A stretch of DNA of 64,000 nt from Paenirhizobium cremeum (lineage in GTDB: Bacteria; Pseudomonadota; Alphaproteobacteria; Rhizobiales; Rhizobiaceae): contig NZ_JAGGCS010000017.1 of assembly GCF_022884085.1 (NCBI RefSeq), positions 14,784 to 78,783 on the forward strand, given 5' to 3'. Positions 47,502 through 56,064 of the stretch are shown here, piece after piece. Each line of letters opens with the position of its first letter. Positions within the stretch are counted from its first letter, which is position 1. Made by a program: the position numbers and the translations under genes. The notes under the pieces are model-generated. The model was not told where the DNA came from and searched no databases. It saw nothing but the letters and a program-made list of their open reading frames with translations.

Positions 47502-48923
47502 ATGATCGACCGGGAGCATGTTTCGGCGCTTGAGAAGATCCTTGGCGAGAAAGGTGTCGTCAGCGATCCCGCCGCCATGCTGGCCTACCAGACCGGCGCG
47601 CGGTACGACGAGGGCGTCGCCGCCCTGGTGCTTCGACCGGCAAGCACGGAAGAGGTCTCTGCGGTCGTTGCCTATTGCGTGAAAAACGGCATCGCGCTGA
47701 TCCCGCAATCCGGCAATACCGGCCTCGTCTCGGGGTCGACGCCGGATAGTTCGGGCACGCAGGCTGTTCTGAGCCTCGACCGGATGGTGCAGCGCTTCGA
47801 TCTCGATCTCGACAATCGCTCGCTGACCCTCGATGCCGGCTTCCGGCTTTCGGACGTCAACCAGCGGCTGGAGCAGCATGGCCTGTTCTTCCCGATTGAT
47901 CTCGGCGCGGATCCCCGCATCGGCGGAATGTTGTCGACCAATACGGGCGGCTCCCGCTTCCTGAAATACGGCGATGTCAGGCGCAACACGCTCGGCGTGA
48001 AGGTCGTGCTGGCCGACGGGGCAGGCACTATTCTCGACCTCAACTGCGACCTGCGCAAGAACAATACCGGCGTGGACTGGAAACAGGTCTTTATCGGCAC
48101 ATCAGGCGCTTTCGGCATCATCACCGAATGCGTGCTGAACCTCGAAGCGCTGCCAAGGCAGGTCGCGACCGCCTATCTCGTGCCGGCAAGCGGCGCGCAG
48201 GTCATGCCGTTGCTGCGGGCGATGGAGCAGCGGCTCGGCGCCTATCTCTCAGCCTTCGAAGGCATGTCGAAAAACGCGGTCGCCGCCGCCCTCGATCATG
48301 TGCCGTCGCTGCGCAACCCCTTCCAGGGCGGCGTCATCCCGGACTATGTGATCCTGTGCGAGATATCCCGCACCTGGGAGCCGCGCGAGGGCGAGCAGTC
48401 GCTGGACGCCGTTCTCGAAACGGTTCTCGCCGAAATCTGGGAAAGCGACGATGAGCCGCTCGCCGACGCCTTTGTCGGCCCGGCGCATGAGATGTGGGCG
48501 CTTCGCCATGCGCTGTCGGAGGGCGTCAAGCATTCCGGCAAGCTGATCGCTTTCGACCTCTCCTTCCGCCGCGGCGACATCATGGCCTTCTGCGACCGCA
48601 TGAAGGCCATGATGCCCTCCGCCTTCCCGGAGGTGACAATCTGCGATTTCGGCCATATCGGCGACGGCGGCGTGCACTTCAATCTCGTCGTGCCGAAGGA
48701 CGGTTCCGCCGCGACCGACAAGAAATTCGAGACGCGGCTGCGTGACTGGGTCTTCACCATCGCAGTCGGCGATTTCGCCGGTAGCTTCAGCGCCGAACAC
48801 GCAATCGGCCGCAAGAACCAGAGCTACTACGATCTCTACACGGACGCAAAGATCAAGGACATGGCGGCAGGGCTGAAAGCCCTGACATCGCCGGGCAGCC
48901 TCGGCACGGTCCGTTTCGGTTAG
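47502..48923 (+). CDS. FAD-binding oxidase, D-2-hydroxyglutarate dehydrogenase-like
   Basis: A 473-residue protein. The FAD-binding_4 domain spans about 30-210 (ALIPQSGNTGLVSGST, GGMLSTNTGGSRFLKYGDVRRN, FGIITECVLNL) and the FAD-oxidase C-terminal domain fills the rest, with the metal-site stretch CDFGHIGDGGVHFNLV and the end AEHAIGRKN. This is the D2HGDH/GlcD-type family. It begins 10 bp after hglS and would oxidise D-2-hydroxyglutarate to 2-oxoglutarate, finishing lysine breakdown. D-lactate as alternative substrate cannot be excluded from sequence. Confidence 0.91.
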   Translation: MIDREHVSALEKILGEKGVVSDPAAMLAYQTGARYDEGVAALVLRPASTEEVSAVVAYCVKNGIALIPQSGNTGLVSGSTPDSSGTQAVLSLDRMVQRFDLDLDNRSLTLDAGFRLSDVNQRLEQHGLFFPIDLGADPRIGGMLSTNTGGSRFLKYGDVRRNTLGVKVVLADGAGTILDLNCDLRKNNTGVDWKQVFIGTSGAFGIITECVLNLEALPRQVATAYLVPASGAQVMPLLRAMEQRLGAYLSAFEGMSKNAVAAALDHVPSLRNPFQGGVIPDYVILCEISRTWEPREGEQSLDAVLETVLAEIWESDDEPLADAFVGPAHEMWALRHALSEGVKHSGKLIAFDLSFRRGDIMAFCDRMKAMMPSAFPEVTICDFGHIGDGGVHFNLVVPKDGSAATDKKFETRLRDWVFTIAVGDFAGSFSAEHAIGRKNQSYYDLYTDAKIKDMAAGLKALTSPGSLGTVRFG

Positions 48924-48979
48924 CTCACAGGATCAATGAATGCCCGCAAGGGCGGCTATCAGGTAACGAGGACTGTGCA

Positions 48980-50212
48980 ATGAGCATCAACACCAGGGTC
49001 GAGGAGGCGGCATTCCAGCCGGCTTCGCGTATTTCGTCCATCGGCGTTTCGGAAATCCTGAAGATCGGCGCCAAGGCTCAAAGCCTGAAGCGCGAAGGTA
49101 GGCCGGTCATCATCCTCGGAGCCGGCGAGCCGGATTTCGATACGCCCGACCATATCAAGGAAGCCGCCTGGAAGGCCATGCAGGCCGGCCAGACCAAGTA
49201 CACCGCTCTCGACGGCACGCCGGAACTGAAGGCGGCGATCCGCGACAAGTTCAGCCGTGAGAACGGCATCGACTACGCGCTGGACGAGATCACGGTCGCG
49301 ACCGGCGCCAAGCAGATCCTCTTCAACGCGCTGATGGCGACGCTCAACCCGGGTGACGAGGTTGTCATCCCGACACCTTACTGGACATCCTATTCCGATA
49401 TCGTGCAGATCGCCGAGGGCAAGCCGGTGTTGATCGCCTGCGATGCCGAGGCCGGTTTTCGTCTCAAGGCCGAACAGTTGGAAGCGGCGATCACGCCGAA
49501 GACCCGCTGGCTGATCCTGAATTCGCCGTCGAACCCGTCGGGCGCGGCCTATCGCGAGGAGGATTACCGGCCGCTGCTCGATGTCCTGTTGCGCCATCCG
49601 CATGTCTGGCTGCTGGTCGACGACATGTACGAACACATCGTCTACGACGATTTCCGCTTCGTCACCCCGGCTGCCATCGAACCGCGCCTGAAGAACCGCA
49701 TCCTCACCGTCAACGGCGTGTCCAAGGCCTATGCCATGACCGGCTGGCGCATCGGTTATGCCGGCGGCCCGCGCGATCTCATCAAGGCGATGGCCGTGGT
49801 GCAGAGCCAGGCGACATCCTGCCCGTCCTCGGTCAGCCAGGCGGCAAGCGTTGCGGCGCTGAACGGCCCACAGGATTTCCTTGCCGAGCGCAAGGCGAGC
49901 TTCCAGCGTCGCCGCAACCTCGTGGTCGCCGGCCTGAACGCCGTCGAAGGGCTGGATTGCCGGGTGCCGGAAGGCGCCTTCTACACCTTCTCCGGCTGCG
50001 ACGGCATTCTCGGCAAGACCACGCCGGGCGGCAAGCTGATCGCAACCGACGCCGATTTCTGCGCCTATCTGCTGGAAGACGCCAATGTCGCGGTGGTGCC
50101 GGGTTCTGCCTTCGGTCTCTCGCCCTTCTTCCGTATTTCCTATGCGAGCGCGGAAAGCGAACTTGTCGAGGCGCTGAAGCGTATTGCGGAGGCGTGCGCA
50201 AGATTGCGCTAA
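48980..50212 (+). CDS. Pyridoxal-phosphate aminotransferase, class I (AatA-like)
   Basis: A 410-residue protein of the AspC/AatA fold type I family. The PLP-lysine region is VNGVSKAYAMTGWRIGYAGG, and the family stretches ILGAGEPDFDTPDHI, PTPYWTSYSDIV and LNSPSNPSGAAY are present. It resembles prephenate/aspartate aminotransferases. Its place after hglS and the hydroxyglutarate dehydrogenase suggests 2-aminoadipate as the natural substrate, giving 2-oxoadipate; this is inferred from context. The gap to the previous gene is 56 bp. Confidence 0.85.
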   Translation: MSINTRVEEAAFQPASRISSIGVSEILKIGAKAQSLKREGRPVIILGAGEPDFDTPDHIKEAAWKAMQAGQTKYTALDGTPELKAAIRDKFSRENGIDYALDEITVATGAKQILFNALMATLNPGDEVVIPTPYWTSYSDIVQIAEGKPVLIACDAEAGFRLKAEQLEAAITPKTRWLILNSPSNPSGAAYREEDYRPLLDVLLRHPHVWLLVDDMYEHIVYDDFRFVTPAAIEPRLKNRILTVNGVSKAYAMTGWRIGYAGGPRDLIKAMAVVQSQATSCPSSVSQAASVAALNGPQDFLAERKASFQRRRNLVVAGLNAVEGLDCRVPEGAFYTFSGCDGILGKTTPGGKLIATDADFCAYLLEDANVAVVPGSAFGLSPFFRISYASAESELVEALKRIAEACARLR

Positions 50213-50223
50213 CGCCGAACAAG

Positions 50224-50244
50224 GGCCTGCCGTTGCGGCAGGCC
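50224..50244 (+). terminator. GC-rich hairpin after aminotransferase gene
   Basis: GGCCTGCCG and CGGCAGGCC form a 9-bp stem with loop TTG, 12 bases after the aminotransferase stop. No T run follows, so it is a weak or 3' end-stabilising element. Confidence 0.45.
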
Positions 50245-50299
50245 TTAGGGCGCCGACGAAGTGAAGCTACCGGTTCCGGTGGGCGTAAGTCATCCTTCC

Positions 50300-50412
50300 G
50301 TCATGCCTGTGCTTGTCACAGGCATCCAGCGACCCGACGTCGGTCGGGTCAAAAGACCTTTCAGCCCAACGACTTGGGCTGGCTGGATTCCTGTGACGAG
50401 CACAGGAGTGAC
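50300..50412. repeat. Palindromic intergenic element of cloverleaf shape
   Basis: The outer 30-bp arms (50300-50329 and 50383-50412) are inverted copies with a few mismatches (GTCATGCCTGTGC on the left; GCACAGGAGTGAC on the right). Two inner hairpins (GACCCGAC/GTCGGGTC-like near 50331-50350, and CAGCCCA/TGGGCTG near 50362-50382) complete a three-armed fold. Elements of this build are scattered between genes in rhizobial genomes. It lies between the convergent aminotransferase and HupE genes, where it may end both transcripts. Confidence 0.7.
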
Positions 50413-50502
50413 GAGATGGAAAATTCCGTGCTTCTGTCATCGACAATGCAGGCAAGGATATTGCCGGCAGCCTGAAAGTCCGTTTGCGTGGGATTCCATC
50501 GC

Positions 50503-51186
50503 CTACTTGAACAGAAAATAAACCCCACAGACGGCGATGACGCCGCCGAGGGCGCGCACCAGATTGCCCCTCCAGATGCCTTTCAGGCCATAGCCGACGC
50601 CGATGCCGAGGATGTGGATGACGCCGGTCGATACCACGAAACCGACGGTAAACGCTGCGGGATCGGCAGCCCGGAGCGTCGCCTGACCGTGCGGGTAGCC
50701 GTGAAAGATGGCGAACAGGGCGACGATCACCAGCGCTGCCCATTCGGGCGCGCGCCAGCCGGCGGCGATGACGCCACCGAGCACCATCAGCGAGACGGCG
50801 ATGGCGATCCTGATCGCTTCGTCCGGCAAAAGGCCGAACATGCCGGCAATACCGCCCACGCACATGATGAGCGGAAAGGTGGCGGGCAGCGTCCATACCG
50901 AGCGGCCGCCCATCTGTGCGCCCCACAGACCGACCGCCAGCATGGCAAGGAAGTGATCGAAACCGGCAAGCGGATGACCGAAGCCGCTGCCGAAGCCGCC
51001 CATGGGGCCGCCGAGATCATGGGCGGTGGCGGGGGAGGAAAAGGCGACCGCGGCAAGCAGCACCAGAACGACAGCCGACGCAGCCCGGATTCGCGTGAGG
51101 ACGGGAACGAGTGCCGACTCTGCCGGCGGCACGACAGGCAACCGGATGGCAGGCACGCGGCGGGATGACAGGAAAGAACGGATCAT
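50503..51186 (-). CDS. HupE/UreJ family permease, probable nickel/cobalt transporter
   Basis: A 227-residue protein with an N-terminal membrane or signal segment ending at PATAHDLGG, then about six membrane helices. The family signature is HPLAGFDHFLAMLAVGLWGAQMGG (position about 70), and FHGYPHG lies in a later helix. HupE proteins bring nickel or cobalt into the cell. A second family member is encoded divergently 240 bp away, with which it shares the HPxxGxDHxLAM motif but little else. Metal choice cannot be decided from sequence. Confidence 0.87.
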   Translation of the reverse strand: MIRSFLSSRRVPAIRLPVVPPAESALVPVLTRIRAASAVVLVLLAAVAFSSPATAHDLGGPMGGFGSGFGHPLAGFDHFLAMLAVGLWGAQMGGRSVWTLPATFPLIMCVGGIAGMFGLLPDEAIRIAIAVSLMVLGGVIAAGWRAPEWAALVIVALFAIFHGYPHGQATLRAADPAAFTVGFVVSTGVIHILGIGVGYGLKGIWRGNLVRALGGVIAVCGVYFLFK

Positions 51187-51427
51187 CAGATTGCTCCGGA
51201 GGCGTCATGCGGATCGTTATGGACGGATCGATCCGCCATGCTTGCGACACAGACCCATCTACAATCTTCGGCGATTCGGATATAGTCCGGCCGGTCAGGC
51301 GCTGCCAGTAAGGACGGAACCTTGCCTTCGCGACAAGACGGCGCGATTGTGAGCCCGTGTCCGTTTTGCCACCTTTGCGGGCGACCTTCTTGCCTCATAC
51401 CGGTTTTCGATTTTGGAGATTTTGACC

Positions 51428-52033
51428 ATGCTGTTTCCGAAGATGCCGCGAGCCCTCGCCGTTCCGGCCCTTCTCGGGTTTGCCGCTTCGCTCGTGCTTC
51501 CGGCCGTCGCCGAAGCGCATATCCTGCAGGGGGAGACGGGTGGTTTCCTTCATGGTTTCGAGCATCCGCTTTCCGGTGCCGATCACCTGCTTGCCATGTT
51601 CTGCGTCGGTCTCTGGGGTGCGCAGATGGGCGGCCGGTCCGTCTGGAGCCTGCCGATCGCTTTTCCGCTCATCATGGTCATTGGCGGCATGCTGGGCATC
51701 GCCGGTGTGCCGCTGCCGGCGGTGGAAAGCGGCATCGCCCTTTCGATCATCGTTTTGGGTGCCGCGATTGCCTTCGTCTGGCGTCCGCCGGAATGGCTGG
51801 CCGTGTTGGTGATCGGCGTCTTCGCCATTTTCCACGGCTATGCCCACGGCGCCGAACTGCCGACGGCCACAGATCCGGCCGATTATGCCATCGGCTTCGT
51901 GGTCGCGACCGGCCTTATCCACCTGTTCGGCATTTCCGTCGGTCTTGCCTTCCAGCGGTTCAGGGGCGGGGAGCTTTCCCGTGCCCTCGGTGGACTGATC
52001 GGCCTCGGCGGCGTCTATTTCCTCGTCGCCTGA
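51428..52033 (+). CDS. HupE/UreJ family permease, probable nickel/cobalt transporter (second copy)
   Basis: A 201-residue protein with a signal-like N-terminus (ALLGFAASLVLPAVAEAH) and six membrane helices. The signature is HPLSGADHLLAMFCVGLWGAQMGG, and FHGYAHGAE lies in a later helix. It is the first gene of a rightward group with 52038 and 52781. The ATG at 51428 is preferred; the open frame begins earlier. No riboswitch or metal-responsive site could be recognised in the 240-bp divergent gap 51187-51427. Confidence 0.87.
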   Translation: MLFPKMPRALAVPALLGFAASLVLPAVAEAHILQGETGGFLHGFEHPLSGADHLLAMFCVGLWGAQMGGRSVWSLPIAFPLIMVIGGMLGIAGVPLPAVESGIALSIIVLGAAIAFVWRPPEWLAVLVIGVFAIFHGYAHGAELPTATDPADYAIGFVVATGLIHLFGISVGLAFQRFRGGELSRALGGLIGLGGVYFLVA

Positions 52034-52037
52034 AACA

Positions 52038-52784
52038 GTGCGCATCGCGTCGTCATCCGGTGTTTCTTCCCTCCCGCTCTGGCCGGCCCTTGTGTTGGCC
52101 GTCGGGGGAGGGAGTGTCATCTTGTTATCCTTCCTTCTGAAGTCACCGGGTGATTATGCCGACTGGCCGCTTGCCTCCGTCTTTACCGCCGAGCGCCTGC
52201 TGCCGCTTCTGGGTCTCGGCATCCTGATCGGACAGCTGCCGCGCAAGGTGTTGGCTTCGGCAATCGTGCTCCTCCTTGCCGGCGTGGCTCTCGGTTTCGT
52301 CTTCCGAGAGAAATTCTATGAACTGATGGCGCCGGTGCCGGGGGCCGCGGCCAACATGTTTCTTGCCGGCCCCATAGCCTGCCTGCTGATCGGACTGCCT
52401 CTGGTTCTTTCGCGTAGCATCCGGCCATGGCTGGCCCTGCCTCTTTTGGTTCCGGCCGGCGCTGTGCTGGCGATTGCCGGACTGCTTGGCGACGTAACCC
52501 TGCATGCCCGAAGCTATCTGCCTTTGGCATTGGCGACGGAGATCTGGATCGTTACCGGCATGGCGCTTCTCGCCGCCGCCTTGCATCAAGCCTGGGCGAT
52601 GATCGGGGCGCGGATCTTCGCAAGCTGGCTGATCGCTATCGGCTTTCTCTATGGCGGCGCGCATCTGGCCAACAGGCAGGGCGGTCTGGAGCCTCCCCCG
52701 TTCCCCGATTTCGCCGTGACGGGGGATTTCGCCGGTTTCGAACCGGTACTCGAACAGCTCGACCGCGGGGGAGGGGGAAGATGA
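52038..52784 (+). CDS. Multi-pass membrane protein, metal-transport-associated
   Basis: A 248-residue protein starting at GTG, 4 bases after the HupE stop, with about seven hydrophobic segments and a proline-rich cytoplasmic tail. Its closest relative is not known to me. Its place between HupE and a DUF1007 protein and the ATGA overlap with the latter show that it belongs to the same transcription unit, so a role in nickel or cobalt handling is likely. Confidence 0.7.
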   Translation: MRIASSSGVSSLPLWPALVLAVGGGSVILLSFLLKSPGDYADWPLASVFTAERLLPLLGLGILIGQLPRKVLASAIVLLLAGVALGFVFREKFYELMAPVPGAAANMFLAGPIACLLIGLPLVLSRSIRPWLALPLLVPAGAVLAIAGLLGDVTLHARSYLPLALATEIWIVTGMALLAAALHQAWAMIGARIFASWLIAIGFLYGGAHLANRQGGLEPPPFPDFAVTGDFAGFEPVLEQLDRGGGGR

Positions 52785-53383
52785 CCCCATCGTCCCGCGC
52801 ACTTTCACTTGCCGCCGGTTGCTTGATGCTGCTGGGATCAGCGCTTTCCGCGTCTGCACATCCCGACATCGCCGTCACCACGCGGGTCCTGTTCGATATC
52901 CGGGAAGGCCGGCTGATTGCAGTTGCCGAGAGCCTTGCCTTTGACGAGAAGTACAGCGCTCGGCTGTTCGCCCGTTTCGACCATGACGGCGACGGCATAT
53001 TCGATGGCGGCGAGGCCGATGAGATGCGGCAGGCTTTGACGGAGGATCTTGGCGCGACCCATTTTCTGACGGAGCTGGCTTTCGGGGGCGAGCTGCTGGA
53101 GATGGGGGAGCCTGACGCCTTCCATGCGTCGGTTGCGACCGGCAGCGTGTCCGTCACCTTCGGCTTCCGGCTGGAAGCGCCTGTGGCAATTGGGGAGGGG
53201 CAAATCCTGACGCTGATGCAGCGGGACCGGGATTATACTGTCGCCTTCCGGCTGGCCGAGGACAGGCCGGTGCTGATCCGGGGCGGCGAGGGGCACTGCG
53301 CCTATTCTGTCGTCGAAAGACCGGACCTGGCCTATTTCGGCGGGCTGGTCGTGCCGCAGGCGATCACCCTGACCTGCCGGTAA
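52781..53383 (+). CDS. DUF1007 family periplasmic protein
   Basis: A 200-residue protein with a signal peptide cleaved near SASAHPDIAV, and the DUF1007 pattern: HPDIAVTTRVLFDIREGR, FDHDGDGIFDGGEADEMRQAL in the middle (an EF-hand-like acidic loop), and the end with a cysteine pair around EGHCAYSV and LTCR. DUF1007 genes are commonly found with nickel/cobalt permeases. The start overlaps the stop of the previous gene (ATGA). The role is inferred to be metal capture in the periplasm. Confidence 0.85.
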   Translation: MTPSSRALSLAAGCLMLLGSALSASAHPDIAVTTRVLFDIREGRLIAVAESLAFDEKYSARLFARFDHDGDGIFDGGEADEMRQALTEDLGATHFLTELAFGGELLEMGEPDAFHASVATGSVSVTFGFRLEAPVAIGEGQILTLMQRDRDYTVAFRLAEDRPVLIRGGEGHCAYSVVERPDLAYFGGLVVPQAITLTCR

Positions 53384-53385
53384 TC

Positions 53386-54267
53386 TCAGACGAAGATCTG
53401 CCGGTTCTCGTCGATGAGTTCCTGCAGGAAGGAGACGACGGTGCGCACGCGCACCAGTTCGCGGGCGCTTTCGTGATAGGTGGTCCAGTAGGCGCGGCGG
53501 ATGACGATTTCGGGCAACACGCGCACGAGTTCGTCGTGCTGCCGCGCGATGTAATCATGCAGGATACCGATGCCGAAGCCGGCGCGCACGGCCTCCGTCT
53601 GACCGATCGCCGACGAAATCTCGAAGCTGGAATCCCAGCCGCGCATCACTTCGCCGGAATAGGCAAGCGAGGCCGAGTAGACGAGATCGTCCACATGACC
53701 GATCAGCCGGTGTTCCCGCAGGACCTCGACGGCTTCGGGCATGCCGGCTTCCGCAAGGTAGCTCCGCGAGGCGTACAGCCCGAGCGTATAGTCTGTGAGT
53801 TTCGAGGAGATGAGCCGCCCCTGTTCCGGCCGCTCGATGGTGATGGCGATATCGGCCTCGCGCTGGGAAAGCGAGAAGGCGCGCGGCACCGGCACGAGCT
53901 GGATCTTGAGCGCCGGATAACGCCGGGTCAGCGCGCCGAGATGGGAGGCGAGGAAGGCGACGCCGAAACCATCCGGAGCGCCGATGCGCACCGTGCCGGC
54001 GACCGCGCTGTCGACGCGGCCGATATCCGATTGCGCCGCCAGCATCTCCGTTTCCATGCGCTCCGCGGCGCGGCTGAAGACCTCGCCCTCAGGCGTCAGT
54101 TCGCAGCCATTGGTGCGGCGGATGAGCAGGCGGGTCTGCAGGGACTCCTCGAGCGCAGTGATCCGGCGCGACAGGGTCGCATGGTTGACCCCGAGCCGTC
54201 GTGACGCCGCAAGGATCTGTCCGGAGCGGGCCACGGCAAGGAACATGCGCACATCGTCCCAGTTCAT
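53386..54267 (-). CDS. LysR family transcriptional regulator (divergent from mmsA)
   Basis: A 293-residue protein with helix-turn-helix NWDDVRMFLAVARSGQILAA, RRLGVNHATLSRRITALEES. The effector domain follows with RTNGCELTPEGEVFSRAAERME. The ATG at 54267 is preferred over an in-frame start at 54384 because it matches the family start. It ends 2 bp after the DUF1007 stop, convergently. Being divergent from mmsA across about 115 bp, it likely regulates that gene. Confidence 0.9.
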   Translation of the reverse strand: MNWDDVRMFLAVARSGQILAASRRLGVNHATLSRRITALEESLQTRLLIRRTNGCELTPEGEVFSRAAERMETEMLAAQSDIGRVDSAVAGTVRIGAPDGFGVAFLASHLGALTRRYPALKIQLVPVPRAFSLSQREADIAITIERPEQGRLISSKLTDYTLGLYASRSYLAEAGMPEAVEVLREHRLIGHVDDLVYSASLAYSGEVMRGWDSSFEISSAIGQTEAVRAGFGIGILHDYIARQHDELVRVLPEIVIRRAYWTTYHESARELVRVRTVVSFLQELIDENRQIFV

Positions 54268-54382
54268 TTCCTGTCCCTTATGTCGAAAAATGCACAACGG
54301 TTCTGTAATCCAGATCATTGCCTTGCGCAAATCGAAGTGGGAAGCTGCGCCATCACAAAAAGACCCCTGAGGAGGTTCATCC

Positions 54383-55879
54383 ATGCGTGAGATCGGTCAT
54401 TTCATCGGCGGCAAGCACGTCGCCGGCACCAGCGGACGCACATCGCCCGTCTACAACCCGGCAACCGGAGAGATCCAGGCGCAGGTCGCGCTTGCGACCG
54501 ACGCCGAGCTTGACGCCGCCGTGCAGAACGCCAAGGCTGCGCAGCCCGCCTGGGCCGCAACCAACCCGCAGCGCCGCGCCCGCGTGTTCATGAAGTTCGT
54601 CGAACTCCTGAACAAGAACATGAACGAACTGGCCGAAATGCTCTCGAAGGAGCATGGCAAGACGGTCGAGGATTCCAAGGGCGACATCATCCGCGGGCTT
54701 GAGGTCTGCGAATTCGTCATCGGCATCCCGCACCTCTCCAAGAGCGAATTCACCGAAGGCGCCGGCCCGAACATCGACATGTACTCGATCCGCCAGGCGG
54801 TCGGTATCGGCGCGGGCATCACCCCGTTCAACTTCCCGGCAATGATCCCGATGTGGATGTTCGCTCCCGCAATCGCCTGCGGCAATGCCTTCATCCTCAA
54901 GCCCTCCGAGCGTGATCCCTCCGTTCCAATCCGCCTTGCCGAACTGATGATCGAAGCAGGTCTTCCCGCCGGCATCCTGAACGTCGTCAACGGCGACAAG
55001 GGCGCGGTCGATGCGATCCTGACCCACCCGGAAATCAGCGCAGTCTCCTTCGTCGGCTCGACCCCGATTGCCCGCTACGTCTATGGCACCGCTGCCATGA
55101 ACGGCAAGCGTGCCCAGTGCTTCGGCGGCGCCAAGAACCACATGATTATCATGCCGGATGCCGACCTGGATCAAGCTGCCAACGCCCTGATGGGCGCCGG
55201 TTACGGCTCCGCCGGCGAACGCTGCATGGCGATCTCGGTTGCCGTTCCGGTCGGCGAGGAAACCGCCAACCGCCTGATCGAAAAGCTGACGCCGATGGTC
55301 GAAGCGCTGCGCATCGGTCCCTATACCGATGACAAGGCCGACATGGGTCCGGTCGTCACTAAGGAAGCTCAGGCCCGTATCAAGTCACTGATCGACAGCG
55401 GTGTCGCCCAGGGCGCCAAACTCGTCGTCGACGGCCGCGATTTCAAGCTGCAGGGCTATGAGGACGGCTATTTCGTCGGCGGCTGCCTGTTCGACAACGT
55501 TACCCCGGACATGGACATCTACAAGACGGAAATCTTCGGGCCGGTTCTCTCGGTCGTTCGCGCCAGGAACTACGAGGATGCGCTTTCCCTGCCGATGAAG
55601 CACGAATACGGCAACGGCGTTGCGATCTACACCCGCGACGGCGATGCCGCCCGCGACTTCGCATCCCGCATCAACATCGGCATGGTCGGCGTCAACGTTC
55701 CGATCCCGGTTCCGCTCGCCTACCACTCCTTCGGTGGTTGGAAGTCCTCTTCCTTCGGCGATCTCAACCAGCACGGCACGGACTCGATCAAGTTCTGGAC
55801 CCGTACCAAGACCGTCACCAGCCGCTGGCCTTCGGGCATCAAAGACGGTGCAGAATTCGTCATGCCGACGATGAAGTGA
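54383..55879 (+). CDS. mmsA: Methylmalonate-semialdehyde dehydrogenase (CoA-acylating)
   Basis: A 498-residue ALDH-family enzyme of the right length. The catalytic cysteine is in GSAGERCMAISVAVP (position about 284), the CoA-type enzyme lacks the usual general-base glutamate, and GAGITPFNFPAMIPMWMF is a distinctive MmsA/IolA stretch. It turns methylmalonate semialdehyde or malonate semialdehyde into propionyl-CoA or acetyl-CoA, in valine and inositol catabolism. It stands alone after a LysR gene, with a good ribosome binding site (GAGGAGG). Inositol genes are not in the window, so valine or beta-alanine breakdown fits better. Confidence 0.95.
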   Translation: MREIGHFIGGKHVAGTSGRTSPVYNPATGEIQAQVALATDAELDAAVQNAKAAQPAWAATNPQRRARVFMKFVELLNKNMNELAEMLSKEHGKTVEDSKGDIIRGLEVCEFVIGIPHLSKSEFTEGAGPNIDMYSIRQAVGIGAGITPFNFPAMIPMWMFAPAIACGNAFILKPSERDPSVPIRLAELMIEAGLPAGILNVVNGDKGAVDAILTHPEISAVSFVGSTPIARYVYGTAAMNGKRAQCFGGAKNHMIIMPDADLDQAANALMGAGYGSAGERCMAISVAVPVGEETANRLIEKLTPMVEALRIGPYTDDKADMGPVVTKEAQARIKSLIDSGVAQGAKLVVDGRDFKLQGYEDGYFVGGCLFDNVTPDMDIYKTEIFGPVLSVVRARNYEDALSLPMKHEYGNGVAIYTRDGDAARDFASRINIGMVGVNVPIPVPLAYHSFGGWKSSSFGDLNQHGTDSIKFWTRTKTVTSRWPSGIKDGAEFVMPTMK

Positions 55880-55932
55880 TCCGCCTGATCTCTCTACCAG
55901 TGAGAGGTCTGCAAATACTTTGAAGAACTTCG

Positions 55933-55962
55933 AAAACGGGTCTCGAAAGAGGCCCGTTTTTT
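55933..55962 (+). terminator. Rho-independent terminator after mmsA
   Basis: AAAACGGGTCTC pairs with GAGGCCCGTTTT around a GAAA loop (one G-T pair), and the T run continues for two bases after the stem. Confidence 0.8.
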
Positions 55963-56064
55963 CGTTGCGCACAACTTGCGACTATTCTGCAGCCGTGGCA
56001 GGTCTATCTGTAGATGCGGTTGGGGACCGAATCTGCAGAATTGGCACGGGCAAGTGGGGCGAAA

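Noticed and set aside
45890-47578. A 562-residue frame opposite hglS
   Set aside because: Overlaps hglS with conserved active-site residues; no ribosome binding site and no domain.
51187-51427. A cobalamin or nickel/cobalt riboswitch in the divergent HupE region
   Set aside because: No recognisable conserved box or regular stem set was found in either direction.
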